In this document: one piece after another, positions 18,379 to 27,047 of the stretch | Position numbering within the stretch: the stretch's first letter is position 1 | Layout: the number at the start of each line of letters is the position of its first letter | NCBI RefSeq assembly: GCF_004332155.1 | Contig: NZ_SJDV01000004.1 | Coordinates: forward strand, 186,001-250,000 | Length of the DNA stretch: 64,000 bases | Origin: Gramella sp. KN1008 | GTDB lineage: Bacteria > Bacteroidota > Bacteroidia > Flavobacteriales > Flavobacteriaceae | Direction: 5' to 3' | The notes under the pieces: generated by a model | What the model was told of the DNA's origin: nothing | What the model saw: only the letters and a program-made list of their open reading frames with translations | The model's database searches: none | Program-made: the position numbers and the translations under genes

Positions 18379-18960
18379 ATGCGTAAGATTTTTTTCATAT
18401 CTGCAATACTTCTGCTGGCTGCATGTAACACTGCAAAAAAAGGAACTTCCGGCAGTACTGCCAAGTATACCATAGAAAATCTCGGGAATATGAATGCTGA
18501 AGATCTGGAAAGGAATTATCCCGATGCCAATATTCAGGAAGGTATAGACCTTTTTGAGGAAGGAACCGATGAAAGGCCATATACTATTCTCTATCCTGGA
18601 ACGGCGGATGAACTCCATATCACATGGCAGGATGAGGAGCGTACCAGGATCCATGATCTTCGTTATGCCGGCAATGGAAAATGGAAATCAGAAACCGGCG
18701 TGAAAGTCGGGACGTCCTATGAAGACTTGAACAGGATGAATGGAAAACTGATCTCTTTCTACGGATTCGGATGGGATTATAGCGGGGCTGTACTTTGGAA
18801 TGAAGGAAAACTTGAAAAAAGTGGTCTCAGGGTTTTTCTTGCTCCTCAGAATGAACATGGAAATGAATTCTATGGCGATCATGTTATTGAGGCGACTCCC
18901 GAAGAGATAGAAGCACTGGATCTGGAGGTGGCTTCGATCATGATAAATTATGCTATTTAA
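18379..18960 (+). CDS. Lipoprotein of unknown function
   Basis: A 193-residue lipoprotein: signal sequence with lipobox LLAAC (Cys about 16), Ser/Thr/Gly linker, then a compact soluble domain. NYPDANIQEGIDLFEEGT followed by YTILYPGTADELHITWQD suggests the fold of small SmpA/OmlA-like or DUF-type lipoproteins where a repeated 'set up, then read out' structure is seen; family not identified. Fifteen bases upstream of the yraN gene and probably in its operon. Function unknown. Confidence 0.8.
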   Translation: MRKIFFISAILLLAACNTAKKGTSGSTAKYTIENLGNMNAEDLERNYPDANIQEGIDLFEEGTDERPYTILYPGTADELHITWQDEERTRIHDLRYAGNGKWKSETGVKVGTSYEDLNRMNGKLISFYGFGWDYSGAVLWNEGKLEKSGLRVFLAPQNEHGNEFYGDHVIEATPEEIEALDLEVASIMINYAI

Positions 18961-18975
18961 CAAAAGAAACGAAAA

Positions 18976-19335
18976 ATGGCAGAACATAATAAACTTGGAA
19001 AGAAAGGAGAAAACCTTGCTACCGAATATCTTCTGCTAAAAGAATATGAGATCCTGCAGCGGAACTACCGTTATCAGAAAGCTGAAATTGATATAATTGC
19101 ACGAAGAGGGAATTTACTTATAGCTGCTGAGGTGAAGACCAGAAGTACTCCCGAGTTTGGGAATCCCCAGGATTTTGTAAAGCCTAAACAGATCAAACAG
19201 CTGGTAAAAGCCATGAATCATTTCGTGGAAGAAGAGGAGCTGGATGTGGATGTGAGGTTTGATATTATCGCTATAGTAAAGAACAAAGCTGGCACTAAGA
19301 TCGAGCATATCCAGGATGCGTTCTTATATTTTTAG
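18976..19335 (+). CDS. yraN: YraN family (UPF0102) nuclease-fold protein
   Basis: A 119-residue protein of the YraN/UPF0102 family, an endonuclease-like (restriction-endonuclease) fold. GKKGENLATEYL (residues 6-17), YRYQKAEIDIIARRGN with the E-x-D core and AAEVKTRS (E-x-K) match the family catalytic pattern PD-(D/E)xK. The role is unproven, but it is linked to DNA processing. Start ATG at 18976, 15 bases after the lipoprotein gene. Confidence 0.95.
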   Translation: MAEHNKLGKKGENLATEYLLLKEYEILQRNYRYQKAEIDIIARRGNLLIAAEVKTRSTPEFGNPQDFVKPKQIKQLVKAMNHFVEEEELDVDVRFDIIAIVKNKAGTKIEHIQDAFLYF

Positions 19336-19411
19336 GGATCTGTCGACTACGCGCGAGGTGACTGTAACCTCCTGAATCAATTCAGCTTGTCTTTTCTTGC
19401 ACGATAAAATA

Positions 19412-19440
19412 ACAAAGACCGGTGAACCACCGGTCTTTGT
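19412..19440. terminator. Perfect hairpin between yraN and the S9 peptidase gene
   Basis: A 13-bp perfect stem (ACAAAGACCGGTG / CACCGGTCTTTGT) with a 3-base loop. The flanking T-runs are short on both strands, so it may act in both directions or weakly. It lies 76 bases after the yraN stop and 62 bases past the peptidase stop. Confidence 0.65.
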
Positions 19441-19502
19441 TGATATTAATTTCAGGCTAATTACCAGCTCTTTATTTTTTGTCTGATAGAGGTGAAAATA
19501 GT

Positions 19503-22319
19503 TTATTCATCTTCCAGATCATATTGCAGATCTTTACCTTTCATTACGGCAGGAACTCCACGGGTCATCCATACCGGTGCGGGTTCATCCTTAAGGTAAT
19601 GGTCAAAGAACTGCATCATTCTTATTGAAAGATCCTGGCGGTTCTTCATTTTTCTCAAGTTATGAGCTTCATCATTATAGACTAGTAACCATGCCGGTTT
19701 GTTCAGTCTTCTCATGCCCATGAACATTTCAATTCCCTGGTAGTAAGGTACTGCTCCATCATCGTCATTGTGCATCATTAAAAGCGGGGTTTCAATTTCA
19801 GGAATTCCGAATAGCGGAGAGTTTTCAAGGTACAAGTCAAGTCCTTCCCAGAGATTCTTTCCTATTCGGCTTTGGGTCTTTTCATACTGGAAAGCACGGC
19901 TAAGTCCGCTTCCCCATCTTATTCCACCATAAGCGGAGGTCATGTTGCTAACAGGGGCGCCGGCCATGGCAGCAGCGAATTTATCTGTTTTAGTCACCAG
20001 ATAGGCTACCTGATAGCCTCCCCAGCTTTGTCCCTGGATGGCCATATTTTCAGGATCTATATAACCAAGCTCCTCGACCGCTTCAACCCCTGAAACAATG
20101 CAGTTATAGGCACTTTCTCCGGGTTTTCCTTCCTTGTAAACGATATCGGGCACAAAGACCACATAATCATTGCTTACCAGGTAAGACATGTTCACAATAG
20201 AAGCGCTGGGCTGAGGTGAGTAGTAATTATTAAGATTGTCACTTCTTCTTTCATAAAAGTAAGTGATAAGCGGATATTTCTTATTTGGATCAAAATTCTC
20301 GGGCTTATAAATGATACCTTCAAGTTTGGTACCGTCATATGCTGTCCAGCTGAATGGTTCTGAAGTTCCCCATTTGAAATCCTTTTGCTGAGGATTTACA
20401 TCTGTAAGCCTGATGGAATTTCCTGCTTCATAAAGATATAGATCGGGGTAGGTGGTAAAGTTCTCTTTGCGATATAGGAAACTGTCGTCCTCCTCGGCAA
20501 TTTCAAAACCGTTCATTATCATCTTACCAGGATCCAGCAAGGTTTTCATCTTTTTGTTTCTAGGGTTTAGAGTAACAAGATCTGTTGTCTTTTTCCTATC
20601 ATCCCAGGCTGTTAAGAAAAGTTCATTCTTAAAATAGGAAACTTTTTCCCTGTTCTCCCTGTCCAGCCTAAGCGTCCTGTAAATGATCTGGTTTTCCCTT
20701 CCTTTGGTGATCCTTTCGGGTTTTCCTGCTTTTCCGGGATCTGCCATCCAGATATCAAACTGGTCGAACATAAGCACTTTTCCGTCTTTTGTAAACCCTC
20801 CAAAGCCGTATGGCCAGGCAGCAGCCGGCACATCGTTTTCAACGTCGTGAAAGGCGGTCTCAACTTCACTGGTGAGGTTTCGCTTTTCATTTTTTTCAAG
20901 ATCCAAAATCCACCAGTCCTGACTTTCGGTATCAAAATAGACTGCAAAGTTGCCATCGGGTGAGAGATCGGGCCTGGCTGCAGTTTCCTTAAGTGCCAAT
21001 CTTTTTTTACCAGTCTGGGTATCCACTATGTAAAAATCCTGTAACCAGGGATACTGCCAGGAGCGGGCCACGTCGTAAGGCGATGAGGTATAGCCTAGAA
21101 TGTAACGCTGCTCCGCATCTCTATCCAGTTCTATATATTCCAGCTCGTCATCATGTAGCGGAATCACTTTACCGGTCTCAAGGTCCAGATAGGAAAGATA
21201 GGCTTTGTTTTCAAGGTCTTTTAGTTTCACCTTCTGCTCGGGCTGGATAAGTTTATCCTTATAATTCCATACATCTACATCCGGGATTTCCTCCTCCAGC
21301 ATCGTGGTATCGATGTCAAAATTTCTGGCCGGTCTTGAGTAGTAAAAAAGTCGTTTCCCATGCTCAGAAAAGAATGGGGCCTGGGCAGCGCTTAGTTCCC
21401 AGTTTTTACGAAGATTTTTTCCAAGAGTATCTGTAACCTGACTTAATATTCCTTCCCGAAGATGAAAAAGCTCATATTTAAGACTATCGGTTTCTATTGA
21501 GTCTCTGGCAGAAATATAGGCGAAATGTTCTCCTTTTTTACTCACAGCAAGTTTGTCGTAAGCGAATCTTCCGGTGTCGATCACTGTTTGAGAATGTTCA
21601 TTCAGGTTAAATTGATAGACCCCAATATCGCCTTTTTTCTCACCTTTGGTTTTGGAGAAATATAGGGCGGGTTTATCCTCAGCAAGCTTAAATTCCTTGA
21701 TCTGGAAAATACTGTCGGTCCTTCCCGATTTCAGATCGTATACCAGAGCATAATCCGCTTCCAGGGCAAGGTTCTTATTTTCGGTTTTCAGAGTATCAGC
21801 CAATTTTTCTTCAGTTTGGGTAGTATCTTTCTCTTTTTCGGGTTTTAATTCCTTTAATTTTTCGATCACCACCCAGCCGGAATATTCTTCAGGGGCTTTA
21901 AAACTTTTTACACGTATAATACTATCGCTTAGTTTATGATCTTTTACATCAAAAATGAAAAAATCGTCTTTAGACTGTTTTTCTTTTTTTACATCATCTT
22001 TCTTTTCCTGTCGGGTAACTTCATAGTCGGGCTTCCGGAGAAAGAATATATGTTGCTCATCGGCTGAAATATGGGCACGGTATCCGTTATGGAACTGGGC
22101 GCTCTTTCCGGTCTTCTTGTTGAATATCTTAAGGTATCCATCTCCCCGGCCGGTGGTGGTCGCCACTTCAGTTACAATAAGATCTCCTGAATCGGAGATC
22201 TGCGGATTCTGGATCATTTTCCAGAGATCATAATCATCATGGGTAAGCGCTTTTTTTTCTTGAGAAAGTCCTGTAAATGAAATAAGGAATAACAGGAGCA
22301 TGGCAATACGGTGGTGCAT
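19503..22319 (-). CDS. S9 family prolyl oligopeptidase, secreted
   Basis: A 938-residue serine peptidase with signal peptide (1-19, ending GLSQ), a long N-terminal beta-propeller (about 30-650) and a C-terminal alpha/beta hydrolase domain. The catalytic triad is visible: Ser in GQSWGGYQ (about 764), Asp in MHNDDDGAVPYYQG (about 854) and His in NDEAHNLRK (about 886). Length is at the long end of the DPP-IV/POP group because the propeller has Lys/Glu-rich insertions. Expected to cleave peptides in the periplasm or at the cell surface. Single gene. Confidence 0.95.
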   Translation of the reverse strand: MHHRIAMLLLFLISFTGLSQEKKALTHDDYDLWKMIQNPQISDSGDLIVTEVATTTGRGDGYLKIFNKKTGKSAQFHNGYRAHISADEQHIFFLRKPDYEVTRQEKKDDVKKEKQSKDDFFIFDVKDHKLSDSIIRVKSFKAPEEYSGWVVIEKLKELKPEKEKDTTQTEEKLADTLKTENKNLALEADYALVYDLKSGRTDSIFQIKEFKLAEDKPALYFSKTKGEKKGDIGVYQFNLNEHSQTVIDTGRFAYDKLAVSKKGEHFAYISARDSIETDSLKYELFHLREGILSQVTDTLGKNLRKNWELSAAQAPFFSEHGKRLFYYSRPARNFDIDTTMLEEEIPDVDVWNYKDKLIQPEQKVKLKDLENKAYLSYLDLETGKVIPLHDDELEYIELDRDAEQRYILGYTSSPYDVARSWQYPWLQDFYIVDTQTGKKRLALKETAARPDLSPDGNFAVYFDTESQDWWILDLEKNEKRNLTSEVETAFHDVENDVPAAAWPYGFGGFTKDGKVLMFDQFDIWMADPGKAGKPERITKGRENQIIYRTLRLDRENREKVSYFKNELFLTAWDDRKKTTDLVTLNPRNKKMKTLLDPGKMIMNGFEIAEEDDSFLYRKENFTTYPDLYLYEAGNSIRLTDVNPQQKDFKWGTSEPFSWTAYDGTKLEGIIYKPENFDPNKKYPLITYFYERRSDNLNNYYSPQPSASIVNMSYLVSNDYVVFVPDIVYKEGKPGESAYNCIVSGVEAVEELGYIDPENMAIQGQSWGGYQVAYLVTKTDKFAAAMAGAPVSNMTSAYGGIRWGSGLSRAFQYEKTQSRIGKNLWEGLDLYLENSPLFGIPEIETPLLMMHNDDDGAVPYYQGIEMFMGMRRLNKPAWLLVYNDEAHNLRKMKNRQDLSIRMMQFFDHYLKDEPAPVWMTRGVPAVMKGKDLQYDLEDE

Positions 22320-22366
22320 ATTGTTAAGTTTAGTTTATAAGTTTGATTAAAATAAACCTAAAAGGT

Positions 22367-22897
22367 TTAATTGTTGCGAAGTCGGGAGATAAGTTCTTCG
22401 TCAAAATCCTTTTTTATAATGGTTATCTGGTCTACATTTTCGTTGGGTATGGTAATAGATAATACATAATGCTGTATTTTCCATTTTCCGTTCTCTTTTA
22501 CCATAACCCCGGAGCCTCTGCAGATCCCCATCTGGGTATCCAAAAGTTCATCAAACCAGGCCACTCGATGATTTTCTTGGTGGTATACATTCCGCTCTAT
22601 GGCGGTAAAGTTCCAGGCTTTACCTGCTTCAAAGTAAGGACGGGCAAAATCTTTGAACTCTTTCAGGCTCCAGTTTTCGGTAGGATCGGTCCCAATGAAG
22701 ACGGCATCGTCTGTCATCAACTCAAAGTAATCTTCAAAATTTGCCTTCGCCGCCGCTTTATGCCATGCATCGAGGTTCTTTATGATATTTCGTTTGGCCG
22801 AAAGGATATTTTGTTCCGTATTTTTTATCTGGGCATTCAGTGCCGGGAAGAGGAACAATCCGGAGAGGAAAAAGCTTAAAAATACTATTTTCTTCAT
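22367..22897 (-). CDS. NTF2-like (SnoaL/DUF4440-type) secreted protein
   Basis: A 176-residue exported protein: signal peptide (about 1-22) followed by an NTF2-like cone domain, with LDAWHKAAAKANFEDYFELM (helix 1-2), DDAVFIGTDPTENWS and a late VMVKENGKWKIQHYVLS strand. Such domains are ligand-binding or small hydrolase/isomerase scaffolds; none of the usual catalytic Asp/His arrangements is clear enough to assign activity. Upstream neighbour on the same strand is a lipoprotein; spacing (43 bases) allows an operon. Confidence 0.88.
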   Translation of the reverse strand: MKKIVFLSFFLSGLFLFPALNAQIKNTEQNILSAKRNIIKNLDAWHKAAAKANFEDYFELMTDDAVFIGTDPTENWSLKEFKDFARPYFEAGKAWNFTAIERNVYHQENHRVAWFDELLDTQMGICRGSGVMVKENGKWKIQHYVLSITIPNENVDQITIIKKDFDEELISRLRNN

Positions 22898-22940
22898 TGA
22901 AACTGGAATTTGTTTTTAAGATACGATTTTTACAGTTTTT

Positions 22941-23498
22941 TCAAAAGTTGCCGGTAGCGGAATCCTGTTCTTTTTCGTTTTGTTCAAATTCATCCAGCTC
23001 CTTTTCAAAATCCTCGAGACTTTTAAGGAAGATCTCATTCATCTGCAGTTTGAGGTTGTTGAATTCGGTATGTAATTCCCGGGCTGTGGTCATGATCACT
23101 TCGGCATCCGGCTCTTGTTTCGCTGAATACTGATTAAGTAATCTCGCCTTGGTATCCACAACATTCAGCCGGGCTTCTACGGGGACCGATTTTAAACTGT
23201 CTGGAATAGATGTTTTAAGGGATCCCATGATCTGGGATATGGCACCGGCATTGTTCATCACATCATTCACCGTTGAATTCTTCAGCTTTTCCATCTCGTT
23301 CTGGGCAGTAATGAATTCTACCCATCCAAGAGCATATTCCCTGGCTTCAGGTTGCAGCGCCAGATCGTTTTCATTTATAGTAATCCTGGCCTCAAACGCG
23401 GTCGTGTCAATGGCATCTTCGGCCGATTTTTCCGCATCCTTTTCTGTTTTACAGCAAACAAAAGAGGCAAGGAATATGAAAAGCATGAATTTCTTCAT
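22941..23498 (-). CDS. Glu-rich helical lipoprotein
   Basis: A 185-residue lipoprotein (signal with FVCCK, one of the two Cys being lipidated). The mature part is almost entirely helical and acidic, with possible coiled-coil stretches (about 60-85 and 145-175, the latter EIFLKSLEDFEKELDEFEQN). No family recognised; may be a structural periplasmic or envelope-anchored protein. Same strand as the NTF2-like gene. Confidence 0.78.
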   Translation of the reverse strand: MKKFMLFIFLASFVCCKTEKDAEKSAEDAIDTTAFEARITINENDLALQPEAREYALGWVEFITAQNEMEKLKNSTVNDVMNNAGAISQIMGSLKTSIPDSLKSVPVEARLNVVDTKARLLNQYSAKQEPDAEVIMTTARELHTEFNNLKLQMNEIFLKSLEDFEKELDEFEQNEKEQDSATGNF

Positions 23499-23650
23499 AA
23501 TTTGTATGGGTGTCTTACAAAGTTATTGATATTTTATCATAATTAGGGAAGTAAATTTGGATTGAGGAATCCTTAATAAGGAGTCTCAATAAAATACCAA
23601 TGTTACGATTTCCTCTGTATAATTAAATATATTTGCAGAAAATTTAATAT

Positions 23651-24616
23651 ATGGCCGGAAGGATTTTAATAATAGGTGCCTGCGGACAAATTGGTACCGA
23701 GCTGACTTTAAAATTGAGAGAGCTTCATGGCAATGAGGCTGTGGTTGCTAGTGATATTAGAGAAGGAGCCGAAGAGTTGATGCAATCAGGGCCTTTTGAA
23801 ATACTGAATGCTACTGATGAACAACACATAAGAGAAATTGTTGATCGGTATGATATAAAACAGGTATATCTCATGGCAGCTATGTTAAGTGCAACTGCTG
23901 AGAAAGCCCCGATGAAAGCCTGGGATCTCAATATGGATTCTCTTTTCCATATTCTGAACCTGGCTAAGGAAGGGAAGATCGATAAGATCTTCTGGCCATC
24001 GAGCATTGCCGTTTTTGGTCCTACCACACCAAAAGACCAGACCCCGCAGACTACTATTATGGAGCCTACTACCGTCTATGGTATAAGTAAGCAAACCGGG
24101 GAAAGATGGTGTGAATATTTTTATCGAAAGTTTGGAGTGGACGTACGAAGCATTAGATATCCCGGCATTATAAGTTATAAGACCCTTCCCGGAGGAGGAA
24201 CTACAGATTACGCAATAGAGATTTTTCACGAGGCAATAAAGAATGGAAATTACACCAGTTTTCTTGCTAGTGATGCTGCTTTGCCAATGATGTATATGGA
24301 TGATGCCATAAAGGCGACGGTGGATATTATGGAAGCGCCGGCTGAAAAGATCAAAATAAGATCTTCATATAATCTTGCGGCTATCAGTTTTACCCCCGAA
24401 ATTCTCGCAGAAGAAATAAAAAAACATATTCCTGATTTCGAGATTAACTATGAACCAGATTTCAGGCAGGCTATAGCAGAGTCGTGGCCTTCCAGCATAG
24501 ATGATTCCGCTGCGCGGGAACACTGGGGCTGGACTCACGAATTTGACCTTGAGAAAATGACAGCTGCCATGCTTAAAGGAGTTGAGGAAACACTGAAAGA
24601 AAATGCCAGTAAATAA
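23651..24616 (+). CDS. L-threonine 3-dehydrogenase, SDR (UDP-galactose 4-epimerase-like) type
   Basis: A 321-residue extended SDR. The N-terminal GACGQIGTELT (about 8-18) binds NAD+. Catalytic YGISKQTGE (Tyr and Lys, about 144-152) and the substrate-loop block PGGGTTDYAIEIFHEA (about 184-199) match the short-chain L-threonine dehydrogenases described from psychrophilic flavobacteria. The enzyme oxidises threonine to 2-amino-3-oxobutyrate, for conversion to glycine. Followed by a good terminator; monocistronic. A TATATTTG -7-like element ends 15 bases before the ATG. Confidence 0.9.
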   Translation: MAGRILIIGACGQIGTELTLKLRELHGNEAVVASDIREGAEELMQSGPFEILNATDEQHIREIVDRYDIKQVYLMAAMLSATAEKAPMKAWDLNMDSLFHILNLAKEGKIDKIFWPSSIAVFGPTTPKDQTPQTTIMEPTTVYGISKQTGERWCEYFYRKFGVDVRSIRYPGIISYKTLPGGGTTDYAIEIFHEAIKNGNYTSFLASDAALPMMYMDDAIKATVDIMEAPAEKIKIRSSYNLAAISFTPEILAEEIKKHIPDFEINYEPDFRQAIAESWPSSIDDSAAREHWGWTHEFDLEKMTAAMLKGVEETLKENASK

Positions 24617-24643
24617 GAAAAGCCGCTTTTTAGCGGCTTTTTT
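24617..24643 (+). terminator. Terminator after the threonine dehydrogenase gene
   Basis: A 10-bp stem (AAAAGCCGCT / AGCGGCTTTT) with a TTTT loop and continuing T-run, starting immediately after the stop codon. Confidence 0.9.
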
Positions 24644-24666
24644 ACTCGGTACTCAGAAAAAATATA

Positions 24667-24861
24667 TTATTCGATCACGCGTACTTCAGTAGCGTTCACT
24701 CCTTTTCTTCCTTCTGTTTCTTCGTATTCAACTCTGTCACCTTCCTGGATAGTTTCTCCATTCAAACCGGTAACGTGTACGAAAATGTCTCTTTTGGTTT
24801 CGTCGTTGGTAATGAATCCATAACCTTTAGATTCATTGAAAAATTTAACTGTGCCTTGCAT
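24667..24861 (-). CDS. Cold-shock protein (CspA family)
   Basis: A 64-residue OB-fold RNA chaperone. The two RNA-binding motifs are present: KGYGFI (RNP1, about residues 13-18) and DIFVHV (RNP2, about 25-30). It binds single-stranded RNA/DNA and melts structure. Start ATG at 24861, with a TATGTTTG -7-like element 23 bases upstream giving a short 5' leader instead of the long cold-shock leader of enterobacteria. Confidence 0.96.
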   Translation of the reverse strand: MQGTVKFFNESKGYGFITNDETKRDIFVHVTGLNGETIQEGDRVEYEETEGRKGVNATEVRVIE

Positions 24862-24884
24862 AAAAAATAATAATTAATAAAGCA

Positions 24885-24892
24885 CAAACATA
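24885..24892 (-). promoter_or_regulatory. Putative -7 element (TATGTTTG) of the cold-shock gene
   Basis: Matches the Bacteroidota TAnnTTTG consensus on the minus strand, 23 bases before the ATG at 24861. No clear TTG partner was found at the normal spacing, so it is only half supported. Confidence 0.4.
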
Positions 24893-24956
24893 CAGGATAA
24901 AAATTTAGAATTGGCTGGAAATCAGAATTTTTTGTGATTTTTTTATGTTAAGATTT

Positions 24957-25196
24957 CTAATCAATTCCGCGATCCCGCATCTTTTTCATGTTCTCATCAG
25001 ATAGGGTGTAGTCTTTCAATCTTTTACCTTTCCACCGCACATAAAGGAAGACAGGCATTAGGATAAAGGCGCTTGCGAGCACAGAAATTCCTATGATTCT
25101 GTCACCTGTTAAGATGTCTCCAGTGAGTCTGAAATAAAATCCGACGGCAATGGCCACTAGAATAAGAATTCCTAAAATTTTCATAAATAAATTCAT
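24957..25196 (-). CDS. Small two-helix membrane protein
   Basis: A 79-residue protein with two hydrophobic segments (about 4-22 and 36-54) joined by a short polar loop (RLTGDILTGDR), then a basic tail (RWKGKRLKDY). Function unknown. It starts 2 bases after the stop of the ClC channel gene, so it belongs to that transcription unit. Related short membrane proteins are common in Flavobacteriia. Confidence 0.8.
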   Translation of the reverse strand: MNLFMKILGILILVAIAVGFYFRLTGDILTGDRIIGISVLASAFILMPVFLYVRWKGKRLKDYTLSDENMKKMRDRGID

Positions 25197-25198
25197 AG

Positions 25199-26989
25199 CT
25201 AAACGGTAACTTCAATTAATTTTTGCCGGTAGGCAGTAAGGAGTTTTGATTTTGAGATAAATCCTACATATTTATCCTTTTTCACCACCGGTAAATTCCA
25301 GGCTCCACTATCCTGGAATTTTTTCATGATCTCTTTCATTCTGTCATTTTCGATATCAATAATTTCTGGTGCCTGCTGCATAATGTCCTGTACCTTCACT
25401 TCATGATATAATTTTTCATCGAACATGATAGATCTTATATCATCCAGCAGGATGATCCCCATGAAGTTACGGTTTTCATCTATCACCGGAAAAATATTAC
25501 GGGACGATTTTACCACTCCCTGGTGGATCACATCGCCCAGGTTCATATCTATCTCGATGGGGATAAAATTCTTTTCTATTACCCTGGTTATGTTCATCAG
25601 CGTTAATACTGTATGATCTTTATTGTGGGTAAGCAGATCGCCGCGCTGTGCCAGTTCCATGGTATATACTGAATGCGGCTGGAACTTGGTAGTAATCATG
25701 TAAGAGATCGCTGCCGTGATCATCAGTGGAATGAAGAGTTCATAGCCATGTGTGAGTTCGGCAATCAGGAAAATCGCTGTAAGCGGTGCATGCAGAACGC
25801 CAGCCATTAATCCGGCCATCCCCACCAGCGTAAAATTACTAACCGATATTGGATTTTTAAAAAGGCCCAGATGATTTAAAATCAATGCAAAACAATGCCC
25901 CATGGCACTACCCATGAACATTACAGGAGCAAAAATACCTCCCACGCCACCGGCGCTAAGCGTAAGGGAAGTAGCAATGATTTTGAAAATTACGAGGCCG
26001 GCCAGTAAGCATATCACTATCCAGATATTATCCAGATAGGCATTAAAAAGGTTATTGCCCAGTGCCTGCAGATAATTTTCCTGTAGCAAATTGTTCACTA
26101 CATTATAGCCTTCACCATATAATGGCGGGATAAAATAAATAAGAACCCCTAATGCCAGTCCAGCTATAATCAGCCTTGCAAATTTAGACCTTATCTTCAC
26201 CATGGTCTTCATGAGTTTAAAGTGGACCCTGGTAAAATAGACAGAACATGCGGCAGCAAGTATGCCAAGCGATATATAGTAAGGTACTTCAGAAATAGTG
26301 AATGCATCCTTTAACTGAAAGGGAAGAATTATCTCGTTCCCGTAGAAAAAATAGGAGGTAAGCACTGCTGAAACCGATGCTGTTAATAACGGCAGTAAGG
26401 AGGCCAGAGTTAAATCCAGGCTAAATACCTCTATAGCAAAAATGATCGCAGCTATGGGAGCATTGAAAATAGAAGACATGGCTCCGGCAGCAGCACAACC
26501 AATAAGAAGGGTACGGTTGGTCTGGTTCATCAGGAAAAGCCTGGAAATATTAGAACTTATGGAAGCACCAGTGGCTACTGTGGGAGCCTCCAGTCCTACC
26601 GAACCTCCAAAACCTACAGTTATAGGTGCTGTTATTAAAGAGGCGTACATCTGGAATCTCTTCATGATACCTTTTTGACGCGAAATCGCATACAAAGTAG
26701 CAGGAATACCCTGTCCTATTGGCTTCCGGAGAATGAATTTTATGATTAAATAGACAGCGAGTAAACCCAGAACCGGGAATATAAAGTAGAATGCCTGATG
26801 GTAGTTAATGAATGACTTTCCTTCAAGCAGTAGCTGAATAAAGTGTGTAAGGTTTTTTATAGTGACTGCACAAATTCCCGCAATAAAGCCTATCAATGCA
26901 CTTAACATCATCAGAAACTGACGATGTGATAGATTTTTGGACTTCCAGTTCAAAAACCTTTGCAATAAGGATTTTCTGACTTTCGCCAC
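25199..26989 (-). CDS. ClC-type chloride channel/antiporter with C-terminal CBS pair
   Basis: A 596-residue ClC protein: about residues 15-430 form the ClC fold, 445-590 a CBS pair (VIEKNFIPIEIDMNLGD and MQQAPEIIDIEND). The gating Glu is kept in GLEAPT; the GxFxP motif is GIFAPVMF. The first selectivity motif, normally GSGIP, reads GQGIP, so the residue that usually contacts Cl- is Gln; this could alter selectivity. Being a CBS-tailed form, it may respond to nucleotides. Followed, with 2 bases between, by a small membrane protein gene. Confidence 0.93.
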   Translation of the reverse strand: MAKVRKSLLQRFLNWKSKNLSHRQFLMMLSALIGFIAGICAVTIKNLTHFIQLLLEGKSFINYHQAFYFIFPVLGLLAVYLIIKFILRKPIGQGIPATLYAISRQKGIMKRFQMYASLITAPITVGFGGSVGLEAPTVATGASISSNISRLFLMNQTNRTLLIGCAAAGAMSSIFNAPIAAIIFAIEVFSLDLTLASLLPLLTASVSAVLTSYFFYGNEIILPFQLKDAFTISEVPYYISLGILAAACSVYFTRVHFKLMKTMVKIRSKFARLIIAGLALGVLIYFIPPLYGEGYNVVNNLLQENYLQALGNNLFNAYLDNIWIVICLLAGLVIFKIIATSLTLSAGGVGGIFAPVMFMGSAMGHCFALILNHLGLFKNPISVSNFTLVGMAGLMAGVLHAPLTAIFLIAELTHGYELFIPLMITAAISYMITTKFQPHSVYTMELAQRGDLLTHNKDHTVLTLMNITRVIEKNFIPIEIDMNLGDVIHQGVVKSSRNIFPVIDENRNFMGIILLDDIRSIMFDEKLYHEVKVQDIMQQAPEIIDIENDRMKEIMKKFQDSGAWNLPVVKKDKYVGFISKSKLLTAYRQKLIEVTV

Positions 26990-27013
26990 TGTTCTGAGAT
27001 ATTATCAAATGAA

Positions 27014-27044
27014 GATAAAAAATCCCACAATAGGTGGGATTTAA
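27014..27044 (-). terminator. aspS terminator
   Basis: A 9-bp stem (AAATCCCAC / GTGGGATTT) with 5-base loop, followed on the minus strand by TTTTATCTTC. It starts a few bases after the aspS stop and stands between aspS and the ClC gene, so the latter has its own promoter or depends on read-through. Confidence 0.8.
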
Positions 27045-27047
27045 TTT

